A stretch of 36,596 nucleotides of DNA, taken from the NCBI GenBank assembly GCA_001430745.1, contig KQ481962.1, forward strand, positions 810,217 to 846,812, in the 5' to 3' direction. The position numbers and the translations under genes were made by a program. The notes under the pieces were generated by a model. That model was not told the origin of the DNA and searched no databases. It was given only the letters and a program-made list of their open reading frames with translations. The stretch is from Auxenochlorella pyrenoidosa. Its lineage: Eukaryota; Chlorophyta; Trebouxiophyceae; Chlorellales; Chlorellaceae. Of the stretch, positions 20,230 to 30,500 are shown in pieces (the stretch's first letter is position 1; every line of letters starts with the position of its first letter).

Positions 20230-21048
20230 TCAGCCGGCCTTGGGCGCCGAGCTGCCCCGCCGCAGCGCGGCATCCCGCGCGCTGGCCTCCAGGAACCGCG
20301 TCTGCGCGTCCCGCCTCCTGTGGTGCCGCACGTCCAGCTCCCCGCTGCTGCGCATGCGCGCCACCTCCTCTGGCTGCCATGCAAAATCGGTAGCGGCGCG
20401 CGAGGCGGGGCAGGCCACCGTCCCCGAGGCGGTGCCTGACGACAGCGTGGACCACAGGGAGCGAGAGATGCTCCGCATCTGCTCCAGCAGGGCCTCCTCC
20501 TCCAGGGCTGTAATGGAGCAGCAGGGCCCCAGGCTGCCGCGTGTGCTGCAGCCAGGGCCGCGGCGGGGAGTAGCTGCATGCTGCTCCTCGGTGGCGCCGC
20601 CATCTGCTGGCGCAGGCTGTCCTGCCTGCTGCTCCCTGGCTACAGCTGGCGGCTCTGCTGGGACGGGCGAGCCAGGCAGGGAGCGGCCGGCGCCTCGGTG
20701 GGCAGCAAGCAGCCACTGCATGGCTTCCTCGACAGCGCCCGCCTCTGTCTGCACCTCTCTGCCCCCGCTGGCCTCTGGCGAGCCAGTCAGCGCATCTTCC
20801 GGCAGGACGATGCGTCCCAGCTCGATCTGCTTTTCCACCAGGCGCTGGAGCACCCTGCAGGGGCAGTGGTGCGCCGGTCAAGCTGCGGCACATTGCCACA
20901 TGCCGCCACCTTCGAGACTCGTTGCAGCCTCCCGGCTCCGACCCAGCACTTACTTCTCCTCCTTCTTGATGTTTTCCGCGAACGCCGCGCAGGCACTGGC
21001 CGACAGGAAGCCGGACCTGCCTCCCCCGCTCTTCTGCTTGGTGGGCAT
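20230..21048 (-). CDS. Unrecognised 239-residue protein
   Basis: Two exons, 21048-20954 and 20854-20230, with a GTAAGT donor and CCTGCAG acceptor, join in phase to 239 residues. The N-terminus is short, basic and compact: MPTKQKSGGGRSGFLSASAC, then AAFAENIKKEEKVLQRLVEK, which looks like one long amphipathic helix continuing into QIELGRIVLPEDAL. The middle is A/G/P/Q-rich and probably disordered. The C-terminal part returns to helix-like sequence: EEALLEQMRSISRSLWSTL, then FAWQPEEVARMRSSGELDVR and an Arg-rich tail. No signal peptide, membrane segment or catalytic motif is seen. It is head-to-head with SPF27. Coding status rests on the clean exon pair and on sequence character, not on a known family. 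Confidence 0.65.
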
Positions 21049-21298
21049 TGTCGGCGCCGTCTCGGGACGGCTTCGAATAATATCACGATGCAGAAAAGCG
21101 GGTTGAAGTGTCAATCGGGACTGCAGTTCAGCTGTTCAGCAAGCACGCCGCCAAACCATGCTCAGCAGGCAGCGTATTCGGCCCCTGGTGCACCGTTCCA
21201 TGCATCTAGCTCTCCAAGCAATCCTGCAAGTCTCTACCAGTTAGACCATCGGCGCTGCACACGCTCACTTTGCTTTCTGCGCAGCAGCTCCCGCAATC
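21049..21298. promoter_or_regulatory. Shared divergent upstream region, unknown gene / SPF27
   Basis: 250 bp separate the opposite start codons. No core promoter motif was recognised. A tRNA-like box A (TGGTCTAACTGG, minus strand, about 21237-21248) is present but has no matching box B or acceptor stem. Confidence 0.45.
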
Positions 21299-22990
21299 AT
21301 GTCGCAGCAGCAGCCACTGGCGCTCACAGATGTCGCACATGGCGAGCAAAAGGGCTGGCGCCGGCACACGCAGCTTGTGGACGCCCTCCCTTATGTAGAC
21401 GGCCTCAGCCCTGCAGAGAAGGCTGCGGTGGACAAGCTGATCGAGGAGGAGGTGCGATCCGAGGCTTGAGGGGGCGCGGCAGCTTCCAGCGTCGCCCACC
21501 TTGCTCCGCCGGCGGGTGCCGGCAGGGAGGCGGCAGCCGGGCCTCGGCAGGCGCTCACTCAACTGGGCCGCTTTCGCTGCACTGCTGCTGCTACCTGCAG
21601 ATGCGCAGCAGCAGCAAGAAGCCATCAGACTACCTCAGCGAACTGCCGCCGCTGCCGGAGCCGCGGTTCAAGGTGCGTGCCACACCGGCGATGGGACCAA
21701 GCGCCCTGCTTCGAGCAAGATGTGGGCATCTGCTGGTCACGACCAGACCCAGCTCTGCATTGGTCCACCCACCTTTGGTCACGACGCATGCAGGGAGACG
21801 AGCTGCTGGAGAAGGAGATGGCGCGGGTGGCGGCGGGCGAGGCCATGCAGGTGGGCCGCTGCGCCGCCTCGGATGGAACGCCGCCATTTTAGGCCCGCGC
21901 AATGTGCGGCCGGCCGCCAGCCTGCCCTTTCGTGCCGTGCTGGTCCCAGCTCGCTGGATCTGTTTGACGCCGCCTGCATGGGCCCGGCTCCCGCCTTTTG
22001 CATATACTCCTCGGCCCGGCCCATGCCCGCCCCCCCCCCCCCCCCACCCCCTCCAGGCCATGGACACGGCGCGGTACGGCCTGGAACCGCCGCCGCCCAG
22101 CCGCCGCAACGACTTCAACGCCTGGCGCGCCGCCCTGGACAACGCCTACGCCCAGTTGGAGCACCAGCACAACCGGCGAGTGGCCTCGGGGCTGCCACGC
22201 GACAGGGGGCAGGGGAGGACGGCACCGCTGGGCGCAAATGTATCCGCCTGCGGCTCCCCAGCCTTGCAGCCTGCTCAACCAGAGCCCTGACTTTGGCTCC
22301 TGTTGGGGCCCGACTCTGGCCCTCATGTCATTACTCCCCTCCCCTCCCCCCCTACCGCGGCTGCAGCCTGCTCAACCTGGAGCTGCTGCTCAAGTTTGGG
22401 CCCGACAGCTGGCGCATGCACAACGAGGCGCTCGCCTCTTTTGTGGCGCGGCTGCAGGCAAGCAGCTGCGGGGAGCTGAACAGCTGGGGGGGAGGACCCG
22501 GGCCACAGCTTGGCTGCACGCTGTCGCACCCAGCACATGCAACGTGTGCACAGCTGCATTCTTCCCGCCGTACCGGCCTTGGCGCATGCGGTTAAGTGGC
22601 GCCGTCCCATCGCCTCCACTCCAACGCCTGAGAGTCACCGTTTCCACACCGTATCACGCCTTCCACCGCCCATGGCCTGCTTGCGCTCTGCAGGACCAGC
22701 TGTCCCGGGTGCGCCGCCAGGTGGACGACCTCAACCGCGAGCGCAAGCTGCAGCAGCACGCGGCGGGCGCGGAGCTGGGCGCGCTGCAGGCCGAGTACCT
22801 GGGGCTGGTGCACAAGAACGCGGAGATCGACGCGGCCTGCCGGGGGCTGGAGGCTGAGGTGGCGGCGATGCGCGAGGCGCTGCCGCGCGCAGACGCGGCG
22901 CCCGGCGGCGGCGGCGGCGAGGGGGCGGCAGCGGAAGGCGCCGAGCAGCAGCAGAATGGCACGACGGCGAGCGAGGCGATGGAGTCGTGA
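21299..22990 (+). CDS. SPF27: Pre-mRNA-splicing factor SPF27 (BCAS2 homologue)
   Basis: Exons 21299-21451, 21601-21672, 21794-21850, 22057-22175, 22367-22457 and 22694-22990 join in phase to 262 residues. The order of conserved pieces matches BCAS2/SPF27: LVDALPYVDGLSPAEKAAVD, KLIEEE, SDYLSELPP, the linker AMDTARYGLEPPPPSRRND, WRAALDNAYAQLEHQHNR, LNLELLLKFGPDSWRMHNE, then a long coiled coil from DQLSRVRRQVDDLNRERKLQ to the acidic, Ala/Gly-rich tail. SPF27 is a core subunit of the Prp19/NTC complex that activates the spliceosome in the nucleus. Introns 4 and 5 are GC-AG, and intron 3 has a long C run before its acceptor. The C-terminal Q/E/A-rich tail after the coiled coil is probably disordered. 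Confidence 0.93.
22176..22366 (+). other. GC-AG intron (SPF27, intron 4)
   Basis: Donor CCG|GCGAGT, acceptor CTGCAG. Joined codons give LEHQHNR-LLNLELLLKF, the family sequence. A GT three bases further on would put the next exon out of frame. Confidence 0.85.
22458..22693 (+). other. GC-AG intron (SPF27, intron 5)
   Basis: Donor CAG|GCAAGC, acceptor CTGCAG. Joined codons give FVARLQ-DQLSRVRRQVDDL, a continuous coiled coil. Confidence 0.85.
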
Positions 22991-23292
22991 GTGCAGCCGA
23001 CACGTGAGTCCTTTGCGCCTGCTTGCTCCTCGGTTCGACCTTGTTCCTGTTGCTGCTGCCTCCCCCCCTGCCCTGTGCCCCCGTTGGAGCTGCCTTGCCT
23101 GCTGCGTGAGGCTGTCTTGTTGCCCCTGCACCATGTGTCGGCCGCTGCGGTGGCCTCGCCATTCATACATGGATGCAACAACAAGGCCAGAGCAATGGAG
23201 AAGCTCAACAAAGGCAACAGGCATTGGGCGGTGCAGCAACCCCTAGCAGCAGGGCGAGCCTGATCCAACTGCAGCGGATGCGATTGCCAGCA
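22991..23292. other. Tail-to-tail 3' UTR region, SPF27 / F-box genes
   Basis: 302 bases with no gene recognised. No TGTAA on either strand. Confidence 0.45.
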
Positions 23293-26200
23293 TCAGTGCC
23301 AGCTCCAGGCAGCAAAGGTGCCCTGCAGTAGCCGCACCGGTGGCGGCGCCTCCGCCAGGGCAAGTGCGGCGCCGACATCCCTGCTGCTGCCTGCGGCATC
23401 GGCGCCGGCGGGGCCCAGGCGCGGCACGGGCTGCACATGCACAAAGGGCTCCTCTGACACCTCGCCCACTGCAGCCAAGGCAGGCGCAGGCAGGCAGTGG
23501 GGGCAGGCGTGCGCAGGCAGGGGCCGTGAGCACAGGGGTGCGTGGCGGGGTGGGTATGCAGCAGCACCATGGGACGTGGGACACGCCAAGCCGAGCCGAG
23601 TGTGTGCATGCACGTGCCTTGCTGTCTAGACAATGCTGGCTCAGTGAACGCCGCCAACATCCGATGGCCCCTGCTGCTCACCCGCCGGTTGGCCGCGGGC
23701 GCAGAAGCAGAAGGCGCTGCTGTCGGGGGACCACAGGCGCATGCTGCGGCTGTATTGGTCGAAGAAGGGAAGGTACCTGCAGGGAGGTGGGGGGCAAAGG
23801 TGGGGCCCCAGGTTGGCATGGGCAGGCGTGGCTGGTTGCGCTGTTGCAAGAGTCTTGAGCGCCGCCTCGGAACAGCGGCGCAGGGATGGGCGTGGATGGG
23901 CGTATCCAACGCTGTGCGCGCCGCCGGCTGCACGCCAGCAGCGCCACCCGCCTGTCCAGGAACTCGAGTGTGGGGTTGAAGGGCAGGCACTGCGTCACCC
24001 CGCCCATCCAGCCATCGCAGTCGGCAAGCTGGTCCCCCCCGGCTGTGTCGTACACCATCCAGCGGTAGTGGGGGCGCTTGGCCAGGGCGACCATGGCTGC
24101 AGGCGGCAGCACAGAGGAGCGAGGCGGCGCACACTTGGTCGCCCGAGCACCACCTCCAAGTTGGGCGCGCGATGCAGCACTGAGGCTTGAGCGAGGCTCT
24201 ACTTGATAAGCAGCATTGGCAGGCTCTCAACGGGGCTCAGGACGCATGCTCGGAAGCCTGGAGCTGTCCCTGGCGAGCTCTGCCCACATCCAGAATCCAC
24301 ATAGGAACACAGCCCTTGGAACACAGCACTCGGGATGCAGCCCACTCACGCATGCCGCCGCCTGAACGCCGCACCAGAAACAGCAGGCGTCGGCCGCCTG
24401 GGCTCCACTGCAGCGCCTGCACCGCCCCGGTGTGCCACAGATCGCCGCCACTGCTGCCACGCCCGCTGGGGCCGCCGCCGCCGCTGCCACTGGCGTTTGG
24501 CAGGGGGGCCGCCGGATGCTGATCTGGCAGCGGGAACACCTGGCAGCGGGCCCCGGTCTCAGCATCCCAGATGTGCAGGGCTCCGCGGTCGCAAAAGGCG
24601 ACGTGCGAGGCGTCTGGCGTGGCAGCGAAGCAGAGGTCGCGGGGGCTGGAAAACTCGGCCACCTGCGGGGACGGCATGGGGATGCGGTTGGGTTGGGGGG
24701 GGTCAGAAGCTGGGAGGCTGGCTGGGAGGCCGACTAGCTGGGAGGCTGGCTAGCCGGCTGGCGCTGACAGATCTGCAACAACTCAGCTGCCGCCGCCTCA
24801 GGCTCGGCATGGCCTTGGCAGCGAGCGCAGCGTGTAGGGCAGGCTCGTCTCCTCAGGCCTCGAGGAGCAGGCCGGGCGGCAACGGTGCATGCGCTCCCCC
24901 ACTTGGCTCATCCGCGCTCCCGGCATTGAGCCCACCTGGCGGCTACAGCCGAGCAGCAGGGAGGGTGACAGGCGGCTGCCCTCGGTCTCCAGCGCCTCTG
25001 AGATGGCAGCCAGGGGGGCCAGCAGCAGCGAGCCCACAGGCCCAGGGCCAGCAGGCTGCGGCCGCATGACAGGCATGAGCAGCCAGTCTGCCCCAGCAGA
25101 GTCGACCAGCCACTGGGGGGCCTGCGGGCAGCCGGGAGGGCTGGCCATGGACTTTGGTGGGGCCAGAGGGCAGGCCAGGACCCAGAATACTCGCATGAGG
25201 CAATGCAAAGACTCGCTGGCAGCCTCAGCGCAAGGCGTGCTGGGAGCATGACAGGCGGCTGGAGGGCCGGCCGACAACCCCAGGCGCAGGAGCCTGGCAA
25301 GGGCGCAGGCAGGAGGGCAGCCGGGAGGCAACTGGCAAGCAGCGACAGCCATGTACTAAAGAGACAGCAGAAAAGGAGCTCCTTCCTTGCCTGGCTAGGG
25401 CACAGCTGCGCATTCTCAAAGAAGCAGTCATCCTCCTCCCCATCCTCGGCTGTGTGCGTGGCCGCGTCTGCCAGCCCAAACCGGCGGCAGCTGCCGTGCC
25501 ACAGTAGGCGGGTGGAGATCGGGCTGACGGCCAGGAAGAGTGGGCGGGCGGTGCACAGCAGCACCTCGCGCGTCCCGCCCAGGGCAGCACGCACAGCGGG
25601 CGGCAGCAGTGCGGGGGCAATGTCCAGTGATCGCAGCGCGACAACGCCGCCCTCCCAGTTGCTGCACCAGGGCCAGGGTGCAGGAGAGGCGGTTGCAGTA
25701 TGGGGGCCCCCAGCAGCCACACACAGGGTGCTTACCTGGCACCAGAGGAGCATGCAGAGCAGCCTTCGACCCGGTGCCCAACATACCGCCACCCTACCCG
25801 CCCGTGCTGGCTGCCCCCGCGCACCTGAGGAACAGCAGGCGCGTGCCGCAGGCGGCCCACATGTAGTAGAAGGGGGGGAAGGGGGAGGCCAGCACCCAGC
25901 TGCCCAGGCGCCGCCCGCTGCGGCCATCCGCCACCACCACGCGGCTCTCCAGCAGCGGCCCGCGGTCAGCGCGCATCTCGGTGAAGGCCAGCAGTGCGCC
26001 AGCTGGCGACCAGGTGGCCTGCTGCACCATCACCTCGCCCTCAACGTAGACAGCCGCCATGGCGGCCGCTGCCACACGCACGGCCGAGGCCGCTGCAGCG
26101 TCGCCAGGCAACCCCGTGCCCTGCGGCCCCACCTGCCCGGGCATGTTTTGCTTTGCCGCTGGTCCCTCGCCGCCGCCGCCGGCACTGCTATGACACACCA

Positions 26201-26878
26201 GGCTGTCCGGAACTGGGATGGTTGTGATCTCCCGGCCCTCGGCATCCCACTCGACCAGCAGCCGGCCCAGCGGGCGGCTGAGCAGCGGCCAGCGCCAGGC
26301 GTAGTAGGCGCGGTGCGAGCCGTCAAAGGCTGCAGGCAAGCGAGCAGTCAAGGAAGGGTGCAAGAAGTCCGGAAATCGCACCAGACAGGGCAGATGGATG
26401 CATGCACTCATTGGGGTCGGGTTCAGAGGCGCGGCTATGATGTCAACAACAGTGCAGACTGACGGGTGTGCCAGCCGTACACTAGAAGCGAACGGTTAGT
26501 GCGAGCACCCACCAGGCAAGAGGTCATCTCGTCGCAGGTGCGGGTGCGGCTCAAGCTCCAGGCACTTGCGCTGCCACAGGACCTCGGAGGTGGCTACGGC
26601 ATGCCAGTCGCGGCAGACCTGCAAGCCACAGGCAGAGTGTTGAGTGACGTTCACGTCAGTGGCGGGGTGGCGGCAGTGGCGGGGTGGTGGCGGGGTGCAG
26701 GGTGTGCAGCGATGCCCCCTGGGTGCTGTGCGGCATGTGTCAGGAGGTAATTATGATGCGATACAGGCATCTTTTTGTCCAAGCGTGCGCACGGAACGCC
26801 CACCTGCGAGCAAGCTGCCAAAGTCTCGCCAGGCAGCTGCGAGAACAAGTAGAGAAGGCTTGCATCGTCCAGAATCAT
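23293..26878 (-). CDS. F-box protein with beta-propeller-like body
   Basis: Nine minus-strand exons, 26878-26804, 26618-26513, 26329-25825, 25661-25391, 25121-24936, 24662-24350, 24096-23934, 23776-23682 and 23468-23293, join in phase to 629 residues. Residues 1-50 form an F-box: DASLLYLFSQLPGETLAACS, then QVCRDWHAVATSEVLWQRKC. The F-box binds Skp1 and brings the protein into an SCF ubiquitin ligase. The rest has repeated short beta-strand units separated by loops, such as VQQATWSPAGALLAFTEMRA, VAFCDRGALHIWDAETGARC, WSPGGRRLLFLVRR and LWSPDSSAFCFCARGQ, as in WD40-like or DPP-type propellers. That part would bind the substrate; none can be named. Gly/Ser/Pro-rich loops interrupt it. Intron 4 is GC-AG. 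It is head-to-head with the TCAIM-like gene. Confidence 0.8.
24708..24761. repeat. Short tandem repeat of GCTGGGAGGC units in an intron
   Basis: Three imperfect copies of a GCTGGGAGGCTGG-like unit lie within intron 5 of the F-box gene, followed by related GGCTAGCCGGCTGG sequence. Confidence 0.6.
25122..25390 (-). other. GC-AG intron (F-box gene, intron 4)
   Basis: Donor CAG|GCAAGG, acceptor CCCGCAG, keeping phase 0: AQLCPSQ-APQWLVDSAG. No GT donor in the right phase was seen nearby. No close family anchor spans this join, so it is less certain than the others. Confidence 0.65.
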
Positions 26879-27616
26879 GATTCATAAGAAGAACAGAGCT
26901 TGGGGCAGGACAGGGGGAAGCAAGTCGATGGCTGCGACTGGCGGAACCCTCAGCATCGTTCGCGGTCGTTGGGGCAGGACTGGACGCGTGCCTGTTGATT
27001 GCTGTTCAAGATGCTGTCCCTAAAATTTCAATATACATCATTACGACAGGATGTAGGAATTGTTCTGGATCCCGTCACTGTGCACGTGGCCGAGGGTGTT
27101 GCAAATAGCAGACATGCGTGGCGAGCAGCAGTGGAGGGTTTGGGGCAGCACTTACTTGCTTTGTGCTACTTACCCACATGCACTATCTCAGCCCTTGTGA
27201 TGGCTGCTGCATTGGCAGGAGGTGAGATGTCAGTCATTCAGTCATGCTCATGTCGGCATGCGTTGGCTGGGGCAAAGGCAGCGAGCCACAGTTGATGGCT
27301 GTCTGCAAGTCCACCAAGGGTGCTGCAATTATTGATTCATCCTGTTTGTAAAGTTAGGCCCAGATGAAGGGTATGAATGATTCCAGCGCAAAGAGGCATC
27401 AGCCTGCCCATCGCACTCGAGCAGCGGCCGGCAGCAGGCCCATCGCAGCGGCAAACCAATGACCTGCGTCAACTGCAGACCCTCCCCCGAAGTTTGTTCG
27501 ATTCCCTCACACCACAGGACGCTTGTCCTTTCTTTGCAAAAGCCTGGGCAGCACAGGGTTTCCACGCGCAGACGGCCAGGCAGGCTGGACGCTCTTTCCG
27601 CTCGATCAGAGCGAGC
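26879..27616. promoter_or_regulatory. Shared divergent upstream region, F-box / TCAIM-like genes
   Basis: 738 bp with no supported gene. The part around 27000-27070 is clearly more AT-rich than the rest of the window. A 98-codon open frame at 26999-27295 has no recognisable character and was not called. The frame of TCAIM exon 1 stays open back to an ATG at 27377, so part of this stretch could be coding or 5' UTR. Confidence 0.45.
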
Positions 27617-30209
27617 ATGACATACGCAACAGCTCGATGGCGCTGCATCGTGCAGGTGGCACCAGCTGCTGCCGCTTGCCGCCGCCCGCGTGGCTGCCGA
27701 CCACACTGCTGCTTGAAACTTTGCCTTGTTGGGGAGGCGACAAGTCGCTGATTTGTGTGCCGGACCTTCTCTTGGAGCTCATCTCATCCTGCCTCCTGGC
27801 CCATCGTCCTTACAGGTGGCAGCCTGCGCCCGGCAGCTGAGCACCGCCGCCCCGCCGCCCGGCGAGCTGCCCAGCCTCAAGGCTGCGCTGCGGGCCGTGT
27901 ACAAGCGCGTCCACCCCGACCTCTTCCAGGACTTCCAGCCAGCCAAGGCACGCGGAAGGGCAGGGAGCGCAGCGTGTGGCTGCAAAAGAGGCAGCACAGC
28001 CGCCGACTGCGAGCATGTATCCTTGCACAGCACGCTCAGCACGGGTCGCGCCCCTGGCAGGGTAGGCACACCCTGCCCAAGCCTTGCGTTGCCTCCGCCC
28101 CTGCAGGACGCCAACACCCGCTCCTTCAAGATGCTGCATGAGTACCTGGAGGCGGCACGTACGGGGTCCCGGGTCCCGGTGCCCTACCGCTTCCACTTCT
28201 TCATTCGCGACGAGCAGGCCGGCAGCGGTGGCAGCAGCAGTGGCAACAGCGACGGCAGCAGCGACGGCAGCAATAGCGGCAGCAGCGATGGCAGCAGTGA
28301 CGCCACAACTCCAGCCGAGGTGGGGGCCCAGGCGGCGGGGGCGCATGGCGCACCAGGGCTGCCGCTGGGGCTGCGAGAGGTGGCGGTGACCCTGCCGCCG
28401 CCCACGCGCGGGGCACCTGGCGAGGCCCTGTCGGGCAGCGCCCGCAAGGCCTTTGGCACGCTGCTGGCGGCGCTGGGCCTGCCCGGGCGAATCGCCGTCG
28501 GCGACGCGGGGCAGGCGGCGGACGAGTTCTCGCGCTTTGTCAGCCTGCGCGACTTCCTGCCCCGGGCAGTGGAGGAGGTGCACCAGCATGCAGCTGCACA
28601 GGTTGGGGTGGGGTCGGTGGGTGGGTTGGAGGGAGGCGGTATGGGGTGTGGGGTGAGGGTGGGGTAGGGGTGGGGGGCAACTGCAGCAGCACTACATGCC
28701 TGCCATGCCCAGCCAGCTTGGAGTGGAGCGTGCCACTAGCGCAGGTTGCCTTTGCTGCAGCCTGCCCGCCCTGCCCACCTTGCCTCGTGTGCTGCCCCAC
28801 GCACCCGCCGCCCAGCTGCTCGCCCTCCCTGTGGCTGCTGCAGAGCGGCGCGCAGCACCAGCTGGGCGCGCTGCGCACGGCGCTGCGCCTGGGCCGGCGC
28901 GTCGCCGCCGGCTTTGGCGGCGCCGCTGCTACGGCGGGGGCGCTGCGCCAGCTGAGCCTGCTGCAGCAGCTGGTGGCGGCGCTGGACTCGCTGCCTCCCT
29001 CTGCTGACCTGGCAGGGCTGAGGATCAGCATAGGCGACACGGCGGGGGTGGACGCGCTGGGCACGCTCTGGCTGGATGCCGAGGGCAGCCAGAGCGCCTG
29101 GGAGTGGTGAGCGGGGGCAGCCGGGCACGGGCGTGCGCCCGAGGTTCCTGGCGCATGCCAAGCAGCGCCGGGGTGCGCCCCAGGCCAGGGCTCTCCATTT
29201 CACACGCGTCTGCCGCTCGGCTGCGTGGTCCCACTGGGCTTTCGCCACCTGCTGTGCACGTTTCTGCTGCCAATGTTTACCCACCCCCCCGCGTTTGCAG
29301 GCAGCTGGCTGGCGCGGATGCGGCGCACTGCCGGCGCCAGCAGGCGCTGCGCCAGCTGGTCAAAGACCAAGAGGCGGCGGTGGCCGCTGCCCTGGGCCTG
29401 GCCATGCTGTACACGCAGCAGGAGGCGAGCCTGAGCCCCGCCTACCGGCAGGCGCTGGAGCGGCTGGCCTCGGCGGCGGCGCTGCAGGGCCCCGTGGGCG
29501 GCGGGCGCTTCCGGGAGCTGCCGGTGATGCTGCAGCCTGCTGGGGAGGGCCCGCCAAGCAGCGTTGCGGCCCCCGGCACCAGCAGCAGCAGCAGTGGAAG
29601 CAGTAGCAGCAGCAGGGACGGGCGGGTGGAGGGCTGCGCAGTGGATGCTGCTGCCGGCCTGCTGGTGGCGCCCATAGGCGTGACGGCAGAGGCGTTGTAC
29701 GCGGCGGCAGAGTGGCTGGGACCGCAGGTGCTGGCTGCCGCAGCGCAGCGCAGGCAGCGTGAGGCCGAGCTAGCGGCGCTGCGTCAGCAGGTGGAGCGCA
29801 AGGTCATGCTGAGGTGAGGACTGTACGCATGCTGCTGTACGGCTTGCTCCATGCAACGAGCCAGGCATGGCGCATGCCGGCTGCGTGGCTGCAGCTGCCT
29901 GCTTCTGCCTCAACCGCCGAGGGATGCCGCCCAGACACACCACCAGCCGCGGTCCTGAACAGCACAGCTGCACTGTGCGCGCGCAACGCGCTAGCCAGCC
30001 CACCCTCCCCATGCCCCGCCGCGCGCAGGCGCCTGCTGCGGCATCCCGCCGTGTCGGACGCCCGCTTCAAGTCGTGCCTGGAGCGCATGCTGGGCAGCGC
30101 CCAGAAGCTGTCGGGCCTGCTGCACGGCCAGGCGGTGCGGGTGGCTGAGGTGAACGGCCTGTCGCCCGACCGGGCCGTCATCGACATCGCCTGGAACTGG
30201 CAGCCCTGA
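27617..30209 (+). CDS. TCAIM: TCAIM-like mitochondrial protein (DUF4460/DUF4461 type)
   Basis: Exons 27617-27655, 27816-27947, 28107-28601, 28844-29106, 29301-29813 and 30029-30209 join in phase to 540 residues. The N-terminus MTYATARWRCIVQVAACARQ followed by LSTAAP has the basic, Ala/Ser-rich look of a mitochondrial presequence. SLKAALRAVYKRVHPDLFQD, then DANTRSFKMLHEYLEA and YRFHFFIRD (84-92), match the J-domain-like N-terminal region of TCAIM. A Gly/Ser/Asn/Asp linker (about 95-125) interrupts it. The C-terminal half ends VIDIAWNWQP, as the family does. Animal TCAIM is a mitochondrial matrix protein tied to protein turnover; the role in algae is unknown. Intron 2 is GC-AG. The same frame is open back to an ATG at 27377, so the start may be 80 codons earlier. 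Confidence 0.8.
27948..28106 (+). other. GC-AG intron (TCAIM-like gene, intron 2)
   Basis: Donor AAG|GCACGC, acceptor CTGCAG, phase 0: DFQPAK-DANTRSFKML. The donor departs from GCRAG at one base. Confidence 0.7.
28605..28678 (+). repeat. G-run tract at the 5' end of TCAIM intron 3
   Basis: At least ten runs of three or more G's with short spacers start just after the donor at 28602. The RNA could form G-quadruplexes. Confidence 0.75.
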
Positions 30210-30254
30210 GGCGGCGCGGTGCTTGCGTCCCGTGCCCGAGGGGTGTCAGCACCC

Positions 30255-30259
30255 TGTAA
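30255..30259 (+). terminator. TGTAA poly(A) signal for the TCAIM-like gene
   Basis: TGTAA in CCCTGTAACAG, 46 nt past the stop codon. Motif and position only. Confidence 0.5.
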
Positions 30260-30495
30260 CAGAAGCCTTCCCCGCCGGCCAAGGCAGTGTCAGACATCGC
30301 TGGGAGGTGGCAACAGACACATAGCGATAGCAACCTGGCGCAGCCACAGATGTGGCTGCCTGAGCAGGTGTGCACTGGCCGCGCCCGCCTGCCAACAGAC
30401 GCACCGCTCCTGTGGCCTGCAGCGGCTGTGCCACACCATCATGCGTCTGACAGCCAGTCGAGCATGGCTGGAGGCCCTGTCTGCCCAGCACCTGC

Positions 30496-30500
30496 TTACA
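30496..30500 (-). terminator. TGTAA poly(A) signal for the PRPP synthetase gene
   Basis: TTACA on the + strand, TGTAA on the minus strand, about 650 nt after the stop. Motif and position only. Confidence 0.45.

Noticed and set aside
21180..21262. A tRNA-like box A on the minus strand before SPF27
   Set aside because: TGGTCTAACTGG fits box A, but no box B (GGTTCGA), no anticodon stem and no closing acceptor stem were found.
20578..22290. A 570-codon open frame on the + strand
   Set aside because: It runs antisense through the unknown gene and then through SPF27 introns in the wrong frame. Its translation is typical GC-rich low complexity with no family character.
25203..26462. A 419-codon open frame on the + strand
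   Set aside because: It is antisense to F-box exons 3 and 4, whose minus-strand reading is protein-like and splices in phase. GC-rich genes often leave antisense frames open.
26999..27295. A 98-codon open frame in the F-box/TCAIM upstream region
   Set aside because: No recognisable motif, no splice partner, and AT-richer composition than coding sequence in the window.
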